DNA from: Chrysopilus asiliformis
Taxonomy: Eukaryota; Arthropoda; Insecta; Diptera; Rhagionidae
Length of the DNA: 64,000 nt
Reading direction: 5' to 3'
Assembly: GCA_964034945.1 (NCBI GenBank)
Contig: OZ035964.1
Location: forward strand, 2,133,607-2,197,606
The translations under genes and the position numbers were made by a program. Below the pieces are notes generated by a model. That model had not been told where the DNA came from and made no database searches. It saw only the letters and a program-made list of their open reading frames with translations. Of this stretch, positions 31,386-42,515 are shown in pieces. Within the stretch, counting starts at the first letter, position 1. Each line of letters starts with the position of its first letter.

Positions 31386-34300
31386 ATGAATTCATTCTTT
31401 AAAAGTGTTAAAAATCAATTAAATAATCGTGAATTGGCAATTAAAGAGTCATTACTAACGCATTTAAGTGAAAATGCTAAAGAAATTCAATACGAATTTA
31501 AGGAAAATGGAAAAGGTATAAAATAAAATATTAAGAAAAAACACCATAATAATTATTGTTTATTTATTTTTTTTCGAATTTGAAAATATTTAGATTATAT
31601 TGAATTGAACGATTGTACGAACTCACTGTGCACGACATTGGAGGCGATATTCCTGCATGGACTCAAGGATTCGTTCCTTTGGCAAACAATTAATGTGATA
31701 TCCGGTGATGTTGACCGTCGCCCGGAGCCAAGTTTTTGGTCGCCACTTTTGATTTTCTTACATAAACAAGTTATCGAACAGGTAATTAAAACTTAAATTT
31801 AACAGGTGGAACATTTTTTATTCTGAATGTGCGAATTCCGCAAGCGTGAGTTTTCATGGGAGTTTCATTCGCATTTCAAAACTCACGCCGGATACCGAAT
31901 TCCAGAAAATTATGACCTTCCACAGTGTACTTCCTATTCGGAAGTTGTTTTTCACATAAAATCTTGCTATCGATTGTTTTTCTTTACTTTCCTCTGCCAA
32001 TTATTGTATAAATGGTCTTATGTCCAATTATTGTATTGTATGTCCAATTATTGTATAAATGGTAGCCCTCTATCAACTAAAGTAACTATAACGGGTACCC
32101 CTGTCACAATTTTTTTAAAATATGGTTTTTTTTTGAAAATTTCTCGAAAATTACGCGCTTTTTGCGGAGGAAGGTTTTATGTGATCACAACTGGAGTGGT
32201 ATTCCGTAACTTGTTTCAAGCGTTTGTTTCGAGTTAGCAGAAAAAGTAGTATTCGCGATCTCTGTTTCGCCCTGTCATTTATCTTGATCAGAACAAAGAC
32301 AGCGAATATTACTTTTTCTTCTAACTCGAAACAAACGCTTGAAACAAGTTACGGAATACCACTCCTGATATTTTATGAAAAAAAAAATCTAAACAGTAAA
32401 GAAAAGGCAATATCATTTTATTGATTTTGTTTCATTAATTAGATTCAAATGCTAACGCAGATAACAACCGAAATCGGATGTTGCCGTAGTTGGATTCGCA
32501 TAAGTCTCAATGATTGCTTATTTTCATCATATTTAAATAATATCCGAAAAAATACCTCAGCTTTGAATCCATATTATAAAAAGTATGCATTTATAAAAGA
32601 CTCCGATAACTTGGAAGTGGCAGCTAAAATTATCGAAGGTATCGAAACCTGCGTACAAATAAATCTGCCAATCAATTCTAGTCTATTGAATCAATGGCCG
32701 GATTTGGCTCTACAGCTATCTGGTATTTGGACACCGCCATTGCGAACATGCCCAGTAAGTATCGTTTTTCTTTTGCCTACAATTCCAATATCCTATATTC
32801 GGAATTGTACTGTTATGAAATTTCTGTCTTGAAGGACTGCCCATAAAATATGTCACTGTAATTATCGCCTTTTCAGGCGGCATACTCCTTCCTTTTCTCT
32901 GTTTGTTTGAAAGAAAGCTTCATTCTCATAACTTTTTCGTGGATTTCATGAAACTTGAGTGTTTCTTTTCAACCTCCAATGGTTCCTTCTACCACCTCGA
33001 TTCCAAAAGTCGTGTCGCTTTCGACAAGAGTCGTGTCGCTTTCGACAAGAGTCGTGTCGCTTTCGACAAAAGTCTGTTAACGTGTTTTTGTTGGTAGAAA
33101 AACACTGACAACAATACGTAAAACGAGTCTTGTCGAACACGAGACGATTATCAGAATGTACGACTCATAATGTATTTTTTTTTGGGTGAAATTACAAACC
33201 CTCTCCCCTCTTCTTCCCTCAAACCATCTCTTCTCCCCTCAAACGTTCTTCTCTCCTCAAACCTTATCTTTCTCCCATCAGACCTTCTCCGCTTTCCCTT
33301 TTGAGTTGATGACGTATTTTATGATCGCTGCTCCTCAAAGACGCCATTTTTGAATATGTCCGAACCATTTGAATTTTTTTTTATTTTCTGGTCGTAGATT
33401 GCAAACGCCATAGACGTAGCCAGTTCTATAACGGACGCCATTACAATATCGACACCGCAACCGTTACGCGTGAATGAATTTTTCTCCGAATCGATATCAA
33501 ATTCACCGTTTCTAAATCAGTCAACGACGTTTCTTCTTCACCCGGATATAGCGACCGATCATGACAATGTGCAGATACTCTTGCGACGCGTCGATGAAAT
33601 GCAACGAATCGCCGAGGAGGAGAAGAATGACGAAAGAATGGCCGATACATCAACGCAAGAAAATGATGTGAAATCAGATAAGATGGCGGCTGGGGATGAT
33701 GAACAGAACTGTAAAGATCAAAATGTGATGGCTATAAAATCTGATATAGAAATACGAAATGAAATTACAAAATCACAATCGATAACATCCGAGTTGGCGG
33801 CTGGTGGCAGTGGGTCATGTAGAGCTGGTAATGCTATCGATTTGAAACGTGGTTGGTCGGGCGATGAAATTGATGAGAATACCGCTAATAATAATGGCGG
33901 TATCGGTCAACAGTCCAGCACATCATATTTTAATAATAATGATAATGACGATAGCGGTGGAAAAATGCAATATAGCCGATCGAATAGCATGACGAATTCA
34001 ATAACGTCGCTACGTTCACCGTTAGATCGGCACAGTTATAATACGCTACTGGTGCGACATAATCGGACGCGAGAGTTGGACTGGAACGATATCTGGGAGA
34101 AATTTGAGAGTAGCATTGGACGAACATCGAGTCCAAGTACTGGTAATGAAAATGACGGTAATACAAATCCGCTTGACGATCTTAACGGTTTTGAGATAAT
34201 ACCGAATACACCATCAGATAGATTTACCATTAAAGAGCTACAAGTGATGGTCAGTCAAACGTGCAAATTGGCAAGAGAGATTGGACTCGATGTGCAGGGA

Positions 34301-35498
34301 TTTCAATGTGAAACGTGTGCCCATCCACTTGGTATCGGATTCGCACCCGCACAGTAAGTAAAATTCGGTTTTTTTTACAAAGCTTTTACAGTCAAACCTG
34401 GATAGGTGGTCCCATGAGGTCCCACTTATCCAGGTTCGACTGTATTTAGGTTGCTTTTTTTTTGTCCGTTTGTCCGTCAGGATCAAATCTTGTAATCTAA
34501 TTTTCGCTGACTTTACGAAATTTGGAATTTGACTATAAATTAATATATATATTATATAATTTCAGAGTGTGTGCATTCAATGGCCGATATTACTGTGAAA
34601 ATTGCATGGCAGTTGAACAATATGTGATACCAGCGAAAATCATATACAATTGGGATTTTCGTAAATACTCAATTTCAAAGAATGCAGCGACATTTCTCAA
34701 TGAATTTCAATCTCAGCCATTTATCGATTTTAAAATTTTGAATCCGAATATCTATAAGTCAACTGATGATATGGCAAATATTCAATCATTTCGTATTCGA
34801 TTGAATTTTATACGGGCATATCTATTTACATGCTGTGAACCAATTATTGTTGATCTACAGAAGCAAGTATTGGCCAAAGAATATCTCTATGAGCACATCC
34901 ACTCCTATTCGATATCGGATTTAATGATGATACAGAAGGGTATACTGGAACAATTTCTACTAAAGGCGGTGAATTTTGGTGAGCAGCACATTCTAAATTG
35001 TAAGCTATGCAGCCAAAAAGGTTTCATATGTGAGATTTGCAACAGTCCTAGAGTTCTATATCCATTCCATATTGACACAACGTTTCATGTGAGTTAATTG
35101 TTTTGATAAATTGTTGGTGTCTTCACATTCGAAAAATTCCTACTAGTAGATATATTGGGTGGATTTTTTTTTTGGAAACTGAATGGATTTCACCGAAATT
35201 GAGTTGGTTTCCTGGAAATTGAGTTAGCTTCCTGGAAGCTGATTGGATTGCCTGCAAATTCAGTGAATTTCCTCAAAATTGAGTGGATTTAAGAAATACC
35301 TTTTCGGATGTGAATACCCCATCCTTATCGATGAAATTCCGCATTAAAACTTGTTTTTTTTTCTTTTAATTTCAGTGCGATCCGTGCGGTGCAGTGTTTC
35401 ACGCACATTGTCTAAATGAATCTCAGCCGTGCCCAAAATGTGAGAGGAGACGCAAACGAGAGGACTTGCCGTTATTTGAAGCTGTGCAGAATCTCTAA
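31386..35498 (+). CDS. PLEKHM1: PLEKHM1-like Rab7 effector: RUN plus Rubicon-homology domain (6 exons, 743 aa)
   Basis: Exons: 31386-31515, 31594-31781, 32443-32754, 33398-34353, 34566-35088 and 35376-35498. All introns are GT-AG, the phases agree and the total is 2232 nt. Residues about 30-205 form a RUN domain (LEAIFLHGL at 59-67, CRSWIRISLND at 121-131). A low-complexity, Asn/Ser-rich linker follows. Residues about 514-735 form a Rubicon-homology zinc domain with Cys pairs at 514/517, 539/542, 674/677, 684/687, 704/707 and 722/725. VIPAKIIYNWD is typical of PLEKHM1, not Rubicon. In vertebrates PLEKHM1 links Rab7, HOPS and LC3 to fuse late endosomes and autophagosomes with lysosomes. Vertebrate PH domains are absent here. 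Two possible LC3-interacting motifs, WNDI (439-442) and FEII (475-478), each follow acidic residues. Confidence 0.94.
32193..32365. mobile_element. MITE-like element with ~55-bp inverted arms (PLEKHM1 intron 2)
   Basis: GGAGTGGTATTCCGTAACTT and the following 35 bases are repeated in inverse, with few mismatches, up to 32365. Central ~60 bases are unpaired. No target duplication could be agreed on. Confidence 0.85.
32998..33157. repeat. Palindromic AGTCGTGTC element, copy C with 21-bp triplication (PLEKHM1 intron 3)
   Basis: Same arm and centre blocks as copies A and B, but the left arm unit AGTCGTGTCGCTTTCGACAA is repeated three times at 33008-33070. The triplication is local to this copy. 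Confidence 0.8.
34389..34442. mobile_element. 54-bp palindromic pogo/Tigger-like MITE (PLEKHM1 intron 4)
   Basis: CAGTCAAACCTGGATAGGTG is answered by CACTTATCCAGGTTCGACTG, with TA directly on each side (34387-34388 and 34443-34444). Both termini and TA duplication are as in pogo/Tigger-type elements. Almost nothing remains but the two ends. Confidence 0.8.
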
Positions 35499-35536
35499 AT
35501 TCCATGCGAATTTATTAGAGAAACTCTTCGGAAACA

Positions 35537-35542
35537 AATAAA
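35537..35542 (+). terminator. AATAAA poly(A) signal for PLEKHM1
   Basis: 39 bases after the stop codon, followed by an A-rich tract. Confidence 0.65.
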
Positions 35543-35669
35543 CTTTTACATTAAAAAAAAAACAACTGTAATTGCATATAATGATATTATTTTATTTATC
35601 TGAACCTACATAATTTCAATTGATGTTAGACAGCACTAGAAATTTTATGTGACAGCTAGTAACTGGCTA

Positions 35670-35808
35670 CTGGCTGATAGTTACTCGCTGATAGTCACTC
35701 GCTGATAGTCACTCGCTGATAGTTGCTCGCTGATAGTCACTCGCTGATAGTCACTCGCTGACAGTTACTCGCCGATAGTCACTCGCTGTGAGCACTCGCT
35801 ATTGTCTA
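35670..35808. repeat. 14-bp tandem repeat
   Basis: About nine units of CTGATAGTCACTCG with scattered changes, just downstream of PLEKHM1. Confidence 0.9.
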
Positions 35809-35974
35809 AACAAAACTTATGCTATCTCTTTCCATTTACCCAACGAAAATTGCCTTTTTGTTGAAATGCTAGCCATGTCCTAATACTTTTATTTCTACTA
35901 TTCGATGTGAAGATCAATATTAAATATTTATGCATAGCTGACCATAAGTAAAAATCGTTCAAGTCGCTTTTCAT

Positions 35975-37170
35975 ATGTTTTTCACAAAAACGACACCCAA
36001 TTAGGTTCTCCTTTTTCTTCTTAAACCGAATCCTCACAGGAATAGACGCCAAATCAGCTGAAGAAGCAGGAGAGGGGAGTAGGGGAGGAATGATTTACTT
36101 CCGGTGCATTTTTTTTACCGATTCCATTTCACAATCAATGGAAAAACCAGGATTGAATAAAAAAAAATTTACTTTTTTTTCCATATTGAGGATACTTAAA
36201 ACAGTGAGAGCCATTCCGTAGGAAATTGTATGGAATGTACTTTCAACAGGTTTTATCTCGTAAAGGGTTTGAGATACGGAATTACAATAACAGAGACCTT
36301 TTATCATCTTCAACTTTGTTCATACATTAGACAATCGAAAAACTCAGTTTTTTTTTTTGAAAATTTTATTTTCTAGATTTTTGAGTTTAAAGAAAAAATC
36401 AAGAAAATTTCAAGTCTCGAGAAAAAATTGTTTTTTAAGAAAAAGTTGTACAATCTCAGGAAAAACAAAAATCACACATCTCTTAGGATCCTTTAATCTA
36501 TTAAAAACCGTTTACCGTAAGTCGACAGGCCAAGAATTACGAGTGTGACAAAGGATTATTCAAATGTCGGATCCTTAAATATTGAATCCTTTTTTCTCGG
36601 AAACGGCTAAAAGGATTTTCATGAAATTTTGAATTTTAGAGTTTTCGGGGACGAGGAATCGATATCCGGTGTCCTTTTTGGCGAAAAAAGGATTTTTCGA
36701 GGACCTCGTCCTTGTACTGCCCAAACCGTACCGCCAGCCTCAAAAAGGACAACGGATATCGATTCTCCGTCCCCGATAACCTCTAAGTTCTGAATTTCAG
36801 CCCGATCGGAGGACTTGAATTTTTCGTCCTTAAAAAAAGTGAAGGGGTCCCCCTTGCGATTTTTTCAACTTTTTGAAACGTGTCCGATTTTGCTGAAATT
36901 TGGCACAGGGGGGTTTTTCGGGCCTCTGATTAAGAATCCGTTGTCTTTTTTCCGATATAACTAATGATGTGGGCGGTGCAGTGGGGCGAAGGTGTGTCAC
37001 GAGAAATTCAATTTTCACAAAAATGACACCTTATTAGGCTCCCCTTTTTCCTTTTAAATCGAATCCTTACAGGATTAGGCGGAACATCAGCAGAAGGAGT
37101 AGGAGACAAGTAAAGGGGAGGTGAGGGGGTGGTGAGGGGAGGTGAGGGGGAGGTGAGGGAGAGGTGACTT
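35975..37170 (+). repeat. Dispersed ~0.9-kb repeat, copy 3, with an extra end module
   Basis: The main body (36355-37150) matches copy 2 in the same orientation, with internal inverted-repeat arms at 36656-36679 and 36742-36765 (one mismatch). A separate end module (about 35985-36130) ending CTTCCGGTGCATTTTTTTTA lies upstream, mirroring the arrangement near copy 1. A G-rich GGTGAGGGGGAGG-type run follows at 37110-37165. Confidence 0.85.
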
Positions 37171-37292
37171 TTTTACTCTTTTATTATCCCAGACACCCTG
37201 GTGTAGTTCATTTTTGTGTCCGACGATTGGTTCGATACATTACAAACGATATACTATATCTAATATACTCCTATATGATATATAGAGTAAAA

Positions 37293-37412
37293 AAAGGCCG
37301 GAAATATTTTTTCTGTTTAAAAAATATGTGAAAAAAAAATTTACAGCTTAAGAAAGATCTCGGATATATTTTTATTGCTTATAAAAAGCCTCTAAGGCTA
37401 AAATGTTTTTTT
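37293..37412 (-). repeat. Solitary degenerate unit(s) of the 72-bp satellite, inverted
   Basis: On the minus strand this reads TTAGAGGCTTTTTATAAGCA, then AAAAATATATCCGAGATCTT, then AAGCTGTAAAT, then a second GAAAAAATATTTCCGG. This is the order and variant type of the 17-kb array (AAGCTGT subtype). It lies between the two satellite loci. Confidence 0.65.
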
Positions 37413-37559
37413 TTATTATTCTTATGGAAACTCTGGAAGCAAAATCCACACACGCTCAGTGGAATTATTAGAATTATCGACGTAATATTACGTAGTTTAT
37501 TAGGAACAATTTTTCAACAACATCAGTTAAAATTCAAAATTGAACATAACAAAAGCTAT

Positions 37560-38115
37560 AATTGCCTATCTGGCAATCATTGGAGACCCGTATGGTGATA
37601 TTCGTATCAAAATTGGAACAGTTGTACCAAAATTCCATTTTGAAGTCAAACTTTCCAATAAGATTTTTTAAAATTTGTTCCAATTGGATTTTGATGTATG
37701 GAAGTTTTATGTAGAATTATATCCTAAATAACTTTTGTTCTTGCACTTTTTTGATAAGATGCACTGTTTTTGAGGTATTCGCAGAAAACCTTTTCGTTCG
37801 TATGGGGGGTACCCCCCCTAATGGTCCATTTTTGCCCATTAACGAACTTAGCCTCGCATTTTACGAAAAACGGATCTGTGCAAAATTTCAAGTGTCTAGC
37901 TCAATCCGTGCGCCCGCAATCCGCGCCACAGACGGACAGACAGACAGACAGACGGACAGACAGACAGACAGACGGACAGACAGACGGACGGACATGCAAA
38001 ATTCAATTTTTTTTATCATTCTAAACACACTGGTGTAACTCATTTTTGTGTGTGATAACGGGATCTTGGCGTTACAAACGGTAAGGCAAAGTTAATATAC
38101 CCTTTGGTTTCACCA
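37560..38115. repeat. Dispersed repeat with GACA/GACG microsatellite
   Basis: Contains the CCAATTGGATTTTGATGTAT-type block, a CAGACGGACAGACAGA tract at about 37929-37993, and an end block CACTGGTGTAACTCATTTTT related to those near 16.4 and 37.2 kb. Confidence 0.6.
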
Positions 38116-38986
38116 TACGGGTATAAAAAATCATAAAAATTATGACAGAAGGCTGAAGGGAACGAAATTAACAGCAATTTTGTTGGTTTTTGTAAATCTC
38201 ATTGAAAATATCTGATGCGAACAGCGAGAAATTAAAAACTAATTTTTTTTACGGAATTTTTTGCGTTGGGAATTTTTTTTTTCGATTTTTTCATGAACTC
38301 AAACTTTTTTGTGGATCGATTTTGTCCACACACAAGCGAATTTTTCCCCACAAAAAGGATTTTCTTGCGACTTTCTAGTGCCCTATTTTGTATTTCCGCA
38401 GAATAAAACACCAAGCGGAAGTTATTTTGTGATTAAAACCATTTTTTCGTATTCGAATAAATTTCTCATTTCAAATTTGAAATGCCGCCCGATATCACCA
38501 TGCAGATGTCGCTTCAATTCTCAACTAAACGTCAGTTTTAGTACGAGATCGTTTGCCGCCATTTCTCTTGAAAGCCGGCTCCCGTGAAATTAATTTATTT
38601 TGCCGGGAAAATACTTTAAATCGCTGGCAATTTGGTGAATAATAGTAAGTTGAGTGATTTTCGCATCCTAAAGTGGTAAAATATCCGATTTCCAAACGAT
38701 GGATTTATGCGATATTTGTTTAACAATTTTTCCGCTCGAATGTTGGGTTTTTCTCATCAATAAAAAGTGGAATTTTTTTGCAATTTCAAGAAAAGTAAAT
38801 TAATTTAAAGAATTTCGAATGTTTTTCTAAATATTTGTGCTAAAAATGTTTAATATTTTTATGAAAATTGTGAAAGTTGTCAAGTGGTAGGAAATCTGAA
38901 TAAAAATGATGGTTTTTCGGTTTCTCCGTGTTCGCATTTTCATTGAAATTCCCGTGCTATTATAGCGAATTTAAAACAGTCTCAAT
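38116..38986. other. Unassigned stretch, possible 5' region
   Basis: No gene could be supported. AATATCTGATGCGAACAGCG at about 38207 is another copy of the dispersed-repeat terminus. The part from 38490 to 38640 is less AT-rich and could precede the exon-like segment that follows. Confidence 0.3.
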
Positions 38987-39046
38987 ATGAAAAGGCATCA
39001 TTGGAAGTTGGAAAATTGTTTCACTACAAGAAAATCAACGTTTTCG
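38987..39046 (+). CDS. Possible first coding exon, unrecognised
   Basis: ATG at 38987 opens 20 codons (MKRHHWKLENCF and onward) that end exactly at a good donor, TTTTCG followed by GTAAGT. No downstream exon continuing this phase was found, so it may be a non-coding 5' exon. Confidence 0.25.
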
Positions 39047-39244
39047 GTAAGTTTTTTTTTTTGGTATTTCCTTGATTTTATTTCCTAAAAAAACCAAAAA
39101 TTTCTTCGCCACGGTTTCAATGGCGGCAAGACGACCGCTGCGACACCTTGCACGAAAATTAGGAAATAAATTTCAATTCTCCTGATGGCGCGAAACATTT
39201 GAATTCGGAAAAGAGTCGTTGATGGGAAATTGTCTGATTTTCTT

Positions 39245-39540
39245 ATACAATGTGCACAATTAGAAGGAATTGTGGGAAACATTTTAAGCGTGAGGTGATT
39301 TGAAGTGTTCTTTCATTTTTTTTAGCAATTTCTTACTACCGCTCTTCTAATTTCTCTACTCTTTAAGGTTGATTCGTAATTGGAAAATGTTTTTTTTAAT
39401 TTGCAAACCATTAGAAAAATTGAAAAAAATATACAATCTTTTTATTTTGGGCCTAAAAGGAAATTCCGTTCTAAAAGATCCTGACATTTTCTATTTTTTC
39501 TGGAAATTTCCGTAAAAAGATTTCTATTCCTTTGAAAAAT
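39245..39540. repeat. Flank duplicated at 58285-58690
   Basis: CAATGTGCACAATTAGAAGG, TTGTGGGAAACATTTTAA, GTGAGGTGATT and GTTGATTCGTAATTGGAAAA occur in the same order at 58.29-58.65 kb, where about 240 extra bases separate the halves. Both copies lead directly into a G-rich module. Confidence 0.8.
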
Positions 39541-39816
39541 TCGCCTCCACAACCTGTCGGTCGGTGGGGGGATGGGTGGGTGGTGGGCGCACATGCTGGA
39601 TGAGCGACAGGTGACCACCAGTTGTGCGGTGGAGACCTTGGTGTGTGGGTGCGTGTGTGGCTCGGCGGATGACGTCATGTACTGCGCTAGGAATTCCTTC
39701 GTTTGGAAGCAGGGCTAGAAGGGTTCGAGAAAGGGAACTTCTGAGTCTGGAATAATCTGAATTATCGCAATTCTTACACCCAATCGATTGCTTCTCTTGC
39801 AGGTATTTTTCCTAAG
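39541..39816 (+). repeat. G-rich module, copy 1
   Basis: Ordered blocks: CCACAACCTGTCGG, a GGTGGG run, CTGGATGAGCGACAGGTGAC, CAGTTGTGCGGTGGAGACC, TGTGGCTCGGCGGATGACGT, GGAATTCCTTCGTTTGGAAG, AGGGTTCGAGAAAGGGAACT, and CAATCGATTGCTTCTCTTGC then AGG. Carries a full TGACGTCA at 39670-39677. First of six copies that punctuate the satellite block. Function unknown. Confidence 0.9.
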
Positions 39817-40029
39817 TTATTTTATGGACAAAATTCGCCTTTTTAATTTTAAAAAAGGAATTTAGAATTTGAAAAAAAATTTCCGATTCTCCTTCGAGGG
39901 TTTTCTGTACGAAATATTTTTTTCCAGGATTTTCCAAAGAGTTCTTTAGACAAGAAAATTTTTGTGTGAATTTTTAAGACAATTTTGACGTATTTAACTT
40001 TTTTCAGATTTTTTAGGGGCCTTTTCCAA

Positions 40030-41345
40030 ATTCTCCTTGACATTTTGGAGACCTTTTCCATCCGGGATATATTTTCTCGAATTTTTAGAGACTTGTTCTT
40101 AATAGGAAAAATATTTTCATGGCCTTTTCTATCCGGGAAATATTTTTCTCGAATTTTTACTCACTTCTTCTGAGTAGGAAAAATATTTCCGAGACCTTTT
40201 CTATCCGGGAAATATTTTTCTCGAGTTTTTAGTCGCTTGTTCTGAGTAGGAAAAATATTTCCGAGACCTTTTCTATCCGGGAAATATTTTCTCGAATTTT
40301 TACTCACTTCTTCTGAGTAGGAAAAATATTTCCGAGACCTTTTCTATCCGGGAAATATTTTTCTCGAATCTTTAGAGGCTTGTTCTGACTAGGAAAAATA
40401 TTTCCGAGACCTTTTCTATCCGGGAAATATTTTTCTCGAGTTTTTAGTCGCTTGTTCTGAGTAGGAAAAATATTTCCGAGACCTTTTCTATCCGGGAAAT
40501 ATTTTTCTCGAATTTTTAGAGGCTTGTTCTGAGTAGGAAAAATATTTCCGAGACTTTGTCTATCCGGGAAATATTTTTTTCGAATTTTTAGAGGCTTATT
40601 CTGAGTAAGAAAAATATTTCTGAGACCTTTTCTATCCGGGAAATATTTTCTCGAATTTTTACTTGCTTTTTCTGAGTAGGAAAAATATTTCCGAGACCTT
40701 TTCTATCCGGGAAATATTTTCTCGAATTTTTACTTGCTTTTTCTGAGTAGGAAAAATATTTCCGAGACCTTTTCTATCAGGGAAATATTTTCTCGAATTT
40801 TTACTCGCTTGTTCTGAGTAGGAAAAATATTTCCGAGACCTTTTCTATCGGAGAAATATTTTCTCGAATATTTAGAGGCTTGTCCTGATTAGGAAAAATA
40901 TTTCCGATACCTTTTCTATCCGGGAAATATTTTTCTCGAATTTTTACTCGCTTGTTCTGAGTAGGAAAAATATTTCCGAGACCTTTTCTATCCGGGAAAT
41001 ATTTTTCTCGAATTTTTACTCGCTTGTTCTGAGTAGGAAAAATATTTCCGAGACGTTTTCTATCCGGGAAATATTTTCTCGAATTTTTAGAGGCTTGTTC
41101 TGAAGAGGAAAAATATTTCCGAGACCTTTTCTATTCGGGAAATATTTTTCTCGAATTTTTAGAGGCTTGTTCTGAGTAGGAAAAATACTTTCGAGACCTA
41201 TTCTATCCAGGAAATATTTTCTTCGAATTTTTAGAGGCTTGTTCTTAGTCGGAAAAATACTTTCGAGACCTTTTCTATCCGGGAAATATTTTTCTCGAAT
41301 TTTTACGGGATTGTTCTGAGTAGGAAAAATACTTTTGAGATCTTA
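40030..41345. repeat. 72-bp satellite array, locus 2a (about 17 units)
   Basis: Unit of 72 bases: GGAAAAATATTTCC, GAGACCTTTTCTATCCG, GGAAATATTTTTCTCG, AATTTTTAGAGGCTTG or ACTCGCTTG, TTCTGAGTA. The two AT-rich blocks are inverted repeats. The first units (40030-40160) are more diverged. Confidence 0.97.
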
Positions 41346-41380
41346 AATTTCCATATAAAGATTTCTGTCCTTTGGAAAAT

Positions 41381-41660
41381 TGGACTCCGCAACCTGTCGG
41401 TGGGTGGGTGGGTGGGTGGGTGGATCGGTGGTGGGCGCACAAGCTGAGCGACAGGTGACCACCAGTTGTGCGGTGGAGACCTTGGTGTGTGGGTGCGTGT
41501 GTGGCTCAGCGGATGACGTCATGTACTGCGCTAGGAATTCCTTCGTTTGGAAGCAGGGCTAGAAGGGTTCGAGAAAGGGAACTTCTGAGTCTGGAATAAT
41601 CTGAATTATCGCAATTCTTACACCCAATCGATTGCTTCTCTTGCAGGTATTTTTTCTAAG
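41381..41660 (+). repeat. G-rich module, copy 2
   Basis: Same blocks as copy 1, with a longer run of TGGG units (about 41400-41425) able to form a G-quadruplex. TGACGTCA lies at 41514-41521. TGGCTCAGCGG (41502-41512) resembles a tRNA-type A box and GGTTCGAGAAA (41566-41576) a weak B box. Confidence 0.9.
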
Positions 41661-41699
41661 TTATTTTAAGGACAAAATTTTGCCGTTTTAATTTTAAAA

Positions 41700-41930
41700 A
41701 AGTATTTCCCGTATAAGTTTTCTATAGGGGAAATATTTTTCTCGAATATTTAGAGGCTTGTTCTGAGTAGGAAAAATACTTCTTTTCTATACGGGAAATA
41801 TTTTCTTTAAATATTTAGATTCTTGTTCTGAGTAGGAAAAATACTTTCGAGGCCTTTTCTATACGGGAAATATTTTTCTCGAATATTTAGAGGCTTGTTC
41901 TGAGTAGGAAAAATATTTTTCGGTAAAGTT
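41700..41930. repeat. 72-bp satellite array, locus 2b (about 3 units)
   Basis: Diverged units with GGGAAATATTTTTCTCGAAT and TTAGAGGCTTGTTCTGAGTA, partly truncated. Confidence 0.9.
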
Positions 41931-41955
41931 GTGTACTTTTTCTTATTCGCCCTAG

Positions 41956-42515
41956 GTATTCGCGTCAGCGCTCGTTACCGCCGCGATAGCGTTTTTGGGT
42001 CCGTGGCAGCGCAAGGTATTCGCGTGATCCAGCGACTCAGGAATCAACCTGGAATAACAACAGAGATGGAAGCTCGTGCCTTGTTCCTGCTATCAAAAGG
42101 GTGAGTATTTCATAATATTTTTTTAAAAATACAATTGAACTGTCATTTTTAAAAGAATTTATTAAAATCCTTTCCCAAATTTTTTTTAGTATTCACCGTG
42201 ACTGACAAGAATCTTTTCTTTCTATTTCAGATTAATGTGTTTTAGTGAAATAATTCCAAAATTATAGTGAAATTTAATATTCGCAAAGGCCTTTTTTCAA
42301 TAAGTGAGCGAATAAGCAGTGAAAATATAAAATTAAATAATAATTATTTTGAGAGTAGGGCATTTTTAGTGCGCGTCGCGTGTGCTTTAATTAATATTAA
42401 TATTTCAGGTATAATATAAAGTGTTTGCTCCTGAAAAAAAGGCGGCTGAACATCGCTGGACGTTCTTCATGCAGTAAAAGAACATCGTCAACATATACCG
42501 CCGCCATTATGTTAT
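41956..42515 (+). ncRNA. Chain of exon-like segments, coding status unclear
   Basis: A possible exon 41956-42100 (acceptor CGCCCTAG, donor AAAAGG then GTGAGT) is open in one frame over 47 codons, beginning IRVSARYRRDSVFGS. The acceptor TTTCTATTTCAG at 42230 continues that frame only to a TAG 12 codons on. A third segment 42409-42515 lies between TTAATATTTCAG and GTTAT then GTGAGT. The first exon has locally high GC and repeats GTATTCGCGT twice. Three well-formed splice pairs suggest real transcription, as 5' UTR exons or a non-coding RNA. No product was recognised. Confidence 0.35.

Noticed and set aside
31386..35498. Rubicon or DEF8 as the identity of the RUN/zinc-domain gene
   Set aside because: DEF8 has no RUN domain. 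The C-terminal VIPAKIIYNWD block and the spacing of the last Cys pairs fit PLEKHM1 better than Rubicon.
41502..41580. A functional tRNA gene in the G-rich module
   Set aside because: Box-like motifs are present, but no cloverleaf, acceptor stem or anticodon arm could be drawn and the B box is poor. Kept only as a possible tRNA-derived relic.
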